Positions 57,728 through 64,000 of a stretch of 64,000 nt of DNA are shown here, in pieces. Position 1 is the stretch's first letter. Each line of letters opens with the position of its first letter. Below the pieces are notes generated by a model. The model ran no database searches, was not told the DNA's origin, and worked only from the letters and a program-made list of their open reading frames with translations. The DNA comes from Aquiluna sp. KACHI24 (GTDB lineage Bacteria; Actinomycetota; Actinomycetes; Actinomycetales; Microbacteriaceae): contig NZ_AP026677.1 of NCBI RefSeq assembly GCF_025997915.1, positions 186,001-250,000 on the forward strand, written 5' to 3'. Both the position numbers and the translations under genes were made by a program.

Positions 57728-58959
57728 TACTTCAGATTAGCGGGAATCATGTGGCCCATGCGCTCGCGCTTGGCTTCAAGATACCCACGGTTCTGCTCGG
57801 CAAGGCCAACGATCAATGGCACTGTTTCGGTGACCTTGATGCCAGCCTCATCCAAGAAGGCACGCTTTGCCGGATTGTTAGTAAGTAGACGGACACTTCT
57901 GATGCCCATGTCCTTCAAGATTGCAACGGCTGCACCGTACTCACGAGCCTCCGATGGAAGCCCCAAAGCCAGGTTTGCATCGACAGTGTCCATGCCCTTC
58001 TCCTGAAGCGAGTAGGCCTTTAGTTTGTTCAGAAGCCCGATACCGCGACCTTCCTGGCCACGAAGGTAGATGACAACGCCACCCTCTTCATTGGCTTGGA
58101 TTGCCTCAAGGGCAGCGTCGAGCTGTGGACCACACTCACACTTGAGCGATCCAAAGGCTTCACCGGTGATGCACTCCGAGTGCATACGGATTAGAACATT
58201 CTCGCCAGTTGGCTTACCCGCGATAAGGGCAACGTGGTCAGCGGTGGTCTTTACGTCGTAGTAACCGCGAACAGTGAAGTCACCGTGAACGGTTGGAAGT
58301 AGGGTCTCGGCCTCAAGGCGGATGCGGTTCGCAGCCTGAGGCTCGGTGCCGCTGCGTTTGGACAAATGGTCCTTGAGGTGAGAAATAGTAGTCATAGGTA
58401 GGTTAAACCTCGTGGCAGTCTCAAATAATTCCGCCATCCGCATCATTGTTCCGTCGTCGTTAACCATCTCGGCCATCAAAGCCACTGGTTCAAGGCCGGC
58501 GAGCAACATCAAATCAACCGCTGCCTCGGTGTGGCCAGGACGAACTAGCACGCCACCATCTTTGGCGCGCAGCGGCAAAACGTGCCCGGGCCGAATCAAC
58601 GAAATCGGGGTTGAGGCTGGATCCGCTAGTACTCGACCGGTTAGCGCTCGGTCAGCAGCGGAGATGCCGGTTGAGAAACGATTGGCAGCATCAACACTCA
58701 CGGTGTAGGCGGTGTGATGTGGATCTTGCGAGTTGGGCCACATCAAAGGCAAGTCCAACTGATTGGCCCGTTCCTCGGTCATGGGAGCACAGATGTAACC
58801 GGAGGTGTGGCGAATCATCCAAGCCAACCACTCCTCGGTGGCAAACTGTGCGGCGATGATGGCATCGCCCTCGTTCTCGCGATCCTCGGCGTCCGAGACC
58901 AAGACTGGCTTGCCCGCTTTCAGTGCCTCCAGCACATCCTCAATTGGGCTTAGTTTCAT
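57727..58959 (-). CDS. ribBA: DHBP synthase / GTP cyclohydrolase II
   Basis: Bifunctional enzyme of riboflavin synthesis. The N-terminal half makes dihydroxybutanone phosphate (VSDAEDRENEGDAI, RPGHTEAAVDLM). The C-terminal half opens GTP, with zinc Cys residues in HSECITGEAFGSLKCECG and the RGQEGRGIGLLNK loop. Full length at 410 aa. Its ATG overlaps the ribE stop by 4 bp and it runs into ribH with a 1-bp overlap. Confidence 0.96.
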   Translation of the reverse strand: MKLSPIEDVLEALKAGKPVLVSDAEDRENEGDAIIAAQFATEEWLAWMIRHTSGYICAPMTEERANQLDLPLMWPNSQDPHHTAYTVSVDAANRFSTGISAADRALTGRVLADPASTPISLIRPGHVLPLRAKDGGVLVRPGHTEAAVDLMLLAGLEPVALMAEMVNDDGTMMRMAELFETATRFNLPMTTISHLKDHLSKRSGTEPQAANRIRLEAETLLPTVHGDFTVRGYYDVKTTADHVALIAGKPTGENVLIRMHSECITGEAFGSLKCECGPQLDAALEAIQANEEGGVVIYLRGQEGRGIGLLNKLKAYSLQEKGMDTVDANLALGLPSEAREYGAAVAILKDMGIRSVRLLTNNPAKRAFLDEAGIKVTETVPLIVGLAEQNRGYLEAKRERMGHMIPANLK

Positions 58960-59546
58960 TTGAATTCCAACAATCTCTCAATGTGCTTGGCCAAGATGTC
59001 GGCCTCCACGTTTACCTTGTCGCCCGGGTTTTTGTAACCGAGGGTGGTGATCTGCAGGGTCTCTGGAATCAGCGAGAGGCTGATTACATCGTCCTCAATT
59101 CCGTTCACGGTCAGTGATATTCCATCGAAGGTGATTGAGCCCTTCATCACCACATACTTCAGAAGTTCCCGCGGGACTCGGATCTTGACCCAGTCCCAGT
59201 TCTCGCTCTTCTCGCGAGATACGAATTCCCCAACACCATCAACGTGACCCTGCACGACGTGACCGCCGTATCGGGTTGCGGCACTCATTGCACGCTCCAG
59301 GTTGATTGGATCGCCGACCTTCACCTCAGAAAGCGAGGTGCGCTTTAGAGTCTCGAGCATCACATCTGCAGTGAAGGAGCGATCGTCAATCTCAATTGCG
59401 GTTAGGCAGGTACCGGAGCAGGCGATGGAGTCGCCGCGGCCAAGATCACTGAGTACCTTGCTGGCGCCGATGGTGAGTCGAATCGCGTCCGGCTGCTCTT
59501 CAATCGCCAACACCTTGCCCAGCTCTTCAATGATTCCTGTGAACAT
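58956..59546 (-). CDS. ribE: Riboflavin synthase alpha chain
   Basis: Dismutates two lumazines to riboflavin. The MFTGIIEELGKV start is diagnostic, and the two tandem lumazine-binding barrels each carry a GDSIACSG- or VVQGHVDGVG-type site. Length of 196 aa is normal. ATG starts immediately after the ribD stop. Operon position between ribD and ribBA is standard for actinomycetes. Confidence 0.95.
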   Translation of the reverse strand: MFTGIIEELGKVLAIEEQPDAIRLTIGASKVLSDLGRGDSIACSGTCLTAIEIDDRSFTADVMLETLKRTSLSEVKVGDPINLERAMSAATRYGGHVVQGHVDGVGEFVSREKSENWDWVKIRVPRELLKYVVMKGSITFDGISLTVNGIEDDVISLSLIPETLQITTLGYKNPGDKVNVEADILAKHIERLLEFK

Positions 59547-60575
59547 TTAGCTTCTCCTTGCAATTAGAAGTTGATCGTCACCAAGTAAGTGACGTTCGAA
59601 AATCTCTAGTCGGTGAGCATCTTGGATGCTCCCCACGCCGATGTCTCTCAGGGCTACTCGCTCTCCACCAAGCAGCACTGGAGCTAGGTAAATCAAGTAC
59701 TCGTCAACCAGGTTTAGCTGCTCAAATCGGCTCGCGACCTCTGGGCCACCCTCAATAAAAACGTGCTTTATGCCTCTGGCCCAGAGCTCTGCTAATGCGC
59801 CGTGTAGGTTTCGGGTTCTGAGGTGCAAAGTCTCAGCCCGGTCATTGAAAACCCGGGCTGAAAGCTCGATGTCGCGTTCTCCAAGGATCACTCGAAGAGG
59901 CTGGTGTTCGTAGTAGCTGCCATCGGGTTTTCTGGCGGTAAGTTCTGGATCATCTGCCAAAACAGTTCCGGTCCCAGCCAGGATTGCATCGGCATTGGAG
60001 CGACGCAAGTGAACATCGGCTCTGGCCTCAGGACCAGTAATCCATTGGCTAGTGCCATCGTTTGCTGCAGCTCGACCATCCAGTGAGGTTGCCCACTTCA
60101 AAGTGACAAAGGGGCGCTGTCTACGATTTGCGGTTAGCCAAACTCTGCTCTGCTGCTCGCTTTCCTGGGCCATGAAGCCACCCAATACCTCGACACCTGC
60201 ATCTCGAAGAGTTTGCGCTCCGTTGCTTGAAGCATCGCCTGGGTCACTCGCTGCGTAAACCACGCTGGAGATCCCCGCTTCAATCAGAGCCTGCGCACAA
60301 GGTCCGGTTCGGCCGGTGTGGTTGCAGGGCTCCAGGGTGACAACCGCGGTGAGTTTGGAGGTGAAGGGGTAGGGGAGTTTTGCCCGGAGGTTTTTGATGG
60401 CCATGACTTCGGCATGATCCGTCCCTGCTCCAAGGTGCCAACCCTCCGAGAGGATCTCGCCATTGGCAGCCATGATCACGGCTCCAACTTGAGGATTCAC
60501 CCCGTGTGCTGGTCCGCGTAGCGCAAGCTCCAGGGCTCTAGTCATGCCCTGTTTGAGTGCTTGCTCGTATAGCAA
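59547..60575 (-). CDS. ribD: Riboflavin deaminase/reductase
   Basis: Bifunctional pyrimidine deaminase and reductase. The zinc site is HAEVMAI and EPCNHTGRTGPC; the reductase has LKWATSLDGRAA and FIEGGPEVASRF. Two starts are possible. TTG at 60575 has an AGGGGA Shine-Dalgarno, but both lie in the 3' part of the riboswitch hairpin and T-run. ATG at 60545 (MTRALELALRG) is closer to the conserved N-terminus but has no Shine-Dalgarno. I favour TTG (342 aa). First gene of the rib operon. Confidence 0.93.
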   Translation of the reverse strand: MLYEQALKQGMTRALELALRGPAHGVNPQVGAVIMAANGEILSEGWHLGAGTDHAEVMAIKNLRAKLPYPFTSKLTAVVTLEPCNHTGRTGPCAQALIEAGISSVVYAASDPGDASSNGAQTLRDAGVEVLGGFMAQESEQQSRVWLTANRRQRPFVTLKWATSLDGRAAANDGTSQWITGPEARADVHLRRSNADAILAGTGTVLADDPELTARKPDGSYYEHQPLRVILGERDIELSARVFNDRAETLHLRTRNLHGALAELWARGIKHVFIEGGPEVASRFEQLNLVDEYLIYLAPVLLGGERVALRDIGVGSIQDAHRLEIFERHLLGDDQLLIARRS

Positions 60576-60614
60576 AAAGTCCCCTAACGGTTAGCTACAC
60601 AGCACCGCGGGGAC
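60574..60614 (-). promoter_or_regulatory. Riboswitch expression platform: hairpin covering the ribD start
   Basis: On the minus strand GTCCCC and CGGT pair with ACCG and GGGGAC, followed by TTTTT. The same 3' arm holds the AGGGGA Shine-Dalgarno, and the T-run runs into the TTG start of ribD. The hairpin can act as a terminator, a ribosome-site sequester, or both. Confidence 0.6.
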
Positions 60615-60646
60615 GCGAAAATAGAGGGCGTCGAGCACCCTGAGCT

Positions 60647-60782
60647 CTTCTCCCATCCGGACTATAACCGTCGGTTTCGGAATTTCACCGAATCAACCGC
60701 CTGAAGCTGCCCTGCTGGCTGCAAGGTCCTCAGTCGGGTCGCGGACTTTAACCGCCGGCTCAGATTTTCACTGACCCCGAAG
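60647..60782 (-). promoter_or_regulatory. FMN riboswitch (RFN element)
   Basis: Read on the minus strand, the region begins TTCGGGGTCAGTGAAA and ends TAGTCCGGATGGGAGAAGA, with conserved CCGGCGGT, AGTCCGCGACCC and CCGACGGT between them; these are the conserved RFN segments in the right order. FMN binding is expected to switch off the downstream rib genes. A possible -10, TATTGT, is at 60799-60804 on the minus strand. Confidence 0.95.
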
Positions 60783-60833
60783 AACTGTGTTACTTAGAAC
60801 AATACTCCTTGGCCTAGGGAAATTCCCATTCGG

Positions 60834-62640
<1,807 letters not shown>

Positions 62641-62646
62641 CAGACA

Positions 62647-62652
62647 AGCCTA
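62647..62652 (-). promoter_or_regulatory. -10 element for leaderless xthA
   Basis: Minus-strand TAGGCT ends 6 nt before the xthA ATG (62640). Confidence 0.45.
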
Positions 62653-62656
62653 GGAG

Positions 62657-63103
62657 TTACACGATGGCGTAGAGCTCATCACCGCGAAGCTCGATGGTGA
62701 TTCGACCCAGCGCGGTTCTTGCTGGACCAGCCAGCACGGCTCCGGTCTCCTGGTCAAACCTTGCTCCATGGCAACCGCAGGCAATCTCACCATCGCTTAC
62801 ACCCGAGACAATGCAGCCGGAGTGTGTGCAGGTGGCGCTGAACCCTCGAAAGTCTCCGGCCTTTGGTTGAGTCACCAAGATCGTGAGCATCTCGTCGATC
62901 TTGTACTTATTTCCCGAGCCGACCATGATCTCTGATGCTGGACCGAGCAAAATCTCTCCGACTGCTTCCGCAGGAGCCTGGTTTACGGTTGCACTCGGGG
63001 GAGTGGTCTGAGCAACCTCTGGCTCTGCCGCACAAGCGGCAAGGCTCACGGCGGCTAATGACGCGACCGAAACTCCAAGGACTTCTCTTCTAGATGGCTT
63101 CAT
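62657..63103 (-). CDS. Rieske [2Fe-2S] protein, Tat-type lipoprotein
   Basis: A 148-aa exported electron-transfer protein. The N-terminus has a twin-arginine motif (SRREVLG, residues 4-10) followed by a lipobox-like LAAC with Cys24. The Rieske cluster is bound by Cys92 and His94 (CTHSGC) and Cys109 and His112 (CGCHG), with Cys97 and Cys111 as the usual disulfide pair. It is smaller than the bc1 Rieske subunit and lacks its membrane helix. Partner unknown; it lies between xthA and sdhB. Confidence 0.9.
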   Translation of the reverse strand: MKPSRREVLGVSVASLAAVSLAACAAEPEVAQTTPPSATVNQAPAEAVGEILLGPASEIMVGSGNKYKIDEMLTILVTQPKAGDFRGFSATCTHSGCIVSGVSDGEIACGCHGARFDQETGAVLAGPARTALGRITIELRGDELYAIV

Positions 63104-63126
63104 GAGAAGTGAAACCGAATAGGGTC

Positions 63127-63861
63127 CTATGGTCTTCCGCGAAGAATTGCCTGCTTTACCTCAGCAATCGCCTTGGTCACCTCAATACCGCGAGGGCAAG
63201 CCTCGGTGCAGTTGAAGGTGGTGCGGCAACGCCAGACACCCTCTTTGTCGTTAAGGATGTCGAGGCGAACCTGAGCAGCCTCATCGCGGGAGTCAAAGAT
63301 GAAGCGGTGAGCGTTCACGATTGCAGCCGGTCCAAAGTACTGACCATCGGTCCAGAACACTGGGCATGAAGTGGTGCAGGCAGCACACAGGATGCACTTG
63401 GTGGTGTCGTCGTAGCGAGCACGATCCTCTGGGGACTGCAAGCGCTCCTTCTGAGGCTTGTCAGAGGCGATCAAGAATGGGTTTACATCCTTATAGGCCT
63501 GGTAGAACGGGTTCATGTCTACGATCAGGTCCTTCTCGACTGGAAGTCCCTTGATTGGCTCGATGTAGATCGGCTGGGAGATGTCTAGGTCCTTGATCAG
63601 GGTCTTGCACGCCAGACGGTTGCGACCGTTGATGCGCATTGCATCGGAACCACAAACACCGTGAGCGCAAGAGCGACGGAAGGTAAGTGAGCCATCAATC
63701 TCCCACTTCACCTTGTGTAGGGCGTCTAGCACACGGTCGGTGCCATACATCTCGACGTCATAGTCGACCCACTTTGGCTCCTGGTCAACCTCAGGATCAA
63801 AGCGACGAATGAAGAGAGTTACCTTGAAAGAGGTGACCTCAGCTACTGCTTGCTCTGCCAT
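63127..63861 (-). CDS. sdhB: Succinate dehydrogenase iron-sulfur subunit
   Basis: Electron-transfer subunit of complex II. The [2Fe-2S] ligands are in [11 protein letters not shown] and a following Cys; the [4Fe-4S] and [3Fe-4S] ligands are in [14 protein letters not shown] and [11 protein letters not shown]. Length of 244 aa is normal. ATG at 63861 overlaps the sdhA stop by one base (TAATG), so the subunits are translationally coupled. Confidence 0.96.
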   Translation of the reverse strand: MAEQAVAEVTSFKVTLFIRRFDPEVDQEPKWVDYDVEMYGTDRVLDALHKVKWEIDGSLTFRRSCAHGVCGSDAMRINGRNRLACKTLIKDLDISQPIYIEPIKGLPVEKDLIVDMNPFYQAYKDVNPFLIASDKPQKERLQSPEDRARYDDTTKCILCAACTTSCPVFWTDGQYFGPAAIVNAHRFIFDSRDEAAQVRLDILNDKEGVWRCRTTFNCTEACPRGIEVTKAIAEVKQAILRGRP

Positions 63862-64000
63862 TAGTACTTACGCTCCATCGGCTGGTAGTTGGTGATTACG
63901 ACAGGCTTCCAATCAACCTTGATGTTGGTCTTGGTGGCCTTGTCTGCCTTCTCTGTCTTGTACGCCATGGAGTGAACCATGAACTTCTTGTCATCGCGGT
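63861..64000 (-). CDS. sdhA: Succinate dehydrogenase flavoprotein subunit, C-terminal fragment
   Basis: The last 45 codons of the catalytic subunit; the rest lies beyond the window. The visible end, KPVVITNYQPMERKY, matches the C-terminus of actinomycete SdhA, and the gene order sdhA-sdhB with a 1-bp overlap supports the call. Confidence 0.9.
   Translation of the reverse strand, partial: RDDKKFMVHSMAYKTEKADKATKTNIKVDWKPVVITNYQPMERKY

Noticed and set aside
62657-63103. Rieske subunit of cytochrome bc1 (QcrA)
   Set aside because: Far too short and without the membrane helices of actinomycete QcrA; qcrB and qcrC are not adjacent.

Overview
The window reads as chromosomal core DNA of an actinomycete, most likely a small-genome Microbacteriaceae (freshwater Luna/Rhodoluna/Aquiluna-like; this placement is inference). 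The evidence is the gene order rpoA-rplQ-truA-rplM-rpsI-glmM ... coaA/glmS-acpS-alr-tsaE-tsaB-rimI/tsaD-groES, a GuaB/GuaB3 pair, DUF3817 next to guaA, a DUF6350 (PerM-like) protein between sucD and purN, and a mid-50s % GC look. Genes are packed with 1-4 base start/stop overlaps. No tRNA, rRNA, insertion sequence, prophage or CRISPR was seen. The longest gene-free stretch is about 260 bp, the FMN riboswitch leader.

Layout. 1-4.1 kb: ribosomal and tRNA-modification genes (rpoA end, L17, TruA, L13, S9) and GlmM. 4.1-13.1 kb: two small proteins, CoaA, then a glmS-acpS-alr-tsaE-tsaB-rimI::tsaD operon, a DUF4190 protein and a THUMP-like methyltransferase. 13.1-13.5 kb: heat-shock groES under two HrcA/CIRCE operators. 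13.6-20.1 kb: a RarD permease and a branched-chain amino-acid-type ABC system, with the binding protein convergent to its livHMGF-like operon. 20.3-27.6 kb: guanine nucleotide synthesis (GuaB, GuaB3, GuaA) interleaved with SURF1, HPr, enzyme I and DUF3817. 27.6-36.8 kb: GDPD, PcrA helicase, SucCD, a PerM-like protein, PurN, PurH, carbonic anhydrase. 36.9-46.3 kb: a heterodimeric ABC exporter, an alpha-amylase lipoprotein, Icd, a large glycine-rich surface protein, PurU. 46.3-54.1 kb: GlyA-FolD, then the kynureninase/patatin/tryptophan dioxygenase operon, an ABC exporter and a solitary DNA methyltransferase. 54.2-64 kb: an ABC-2 exporter, a riboflavin operon under an FMN riboswitch, TrpS, XthA, a Rieske protein and SdhB/SdhA.

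Pathway links: GlmM and GlmS supply UDP-GlcNAc precursors and Alr supplies D-alanine for the wall. TsaB, TsaD, TsaE and RimI form the t6A and acetylation module. GlyA, FolD, PurU, PurN and PurH form a one-carbon/purine set. SucCD, Icd and Sdh are TCA enzymes. Tryptophan dioxygenase and kynureninase lead to anthranilate, releasing formate in between.

The most interesting structures are regulatory. At least 14 genes lack a Shine-Dalgarno and carry a TAnnnT -10 element 6-8 nt before the start codon (leaderless promoters). A strong terminator-like hairpin lies inside the first codons of truA. The riboflavin riboswitch ends in a hairpin whose 3' arm is the ribD Shine-Dalgarno and whose T-run overlaps a TTG start. 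Two CIRCE operators flank the groES promoter. Other unusual items are a RimI-TsaD fusion, a LivH permease with an extracytoplasmic N-terminal domain, a kynurenine operon with a patatin-like hydrolase but no recognisable formamidase, and a solitary N6-adenine-type DNA methyltransferase. I saw no unmistakably new multi-gene system.
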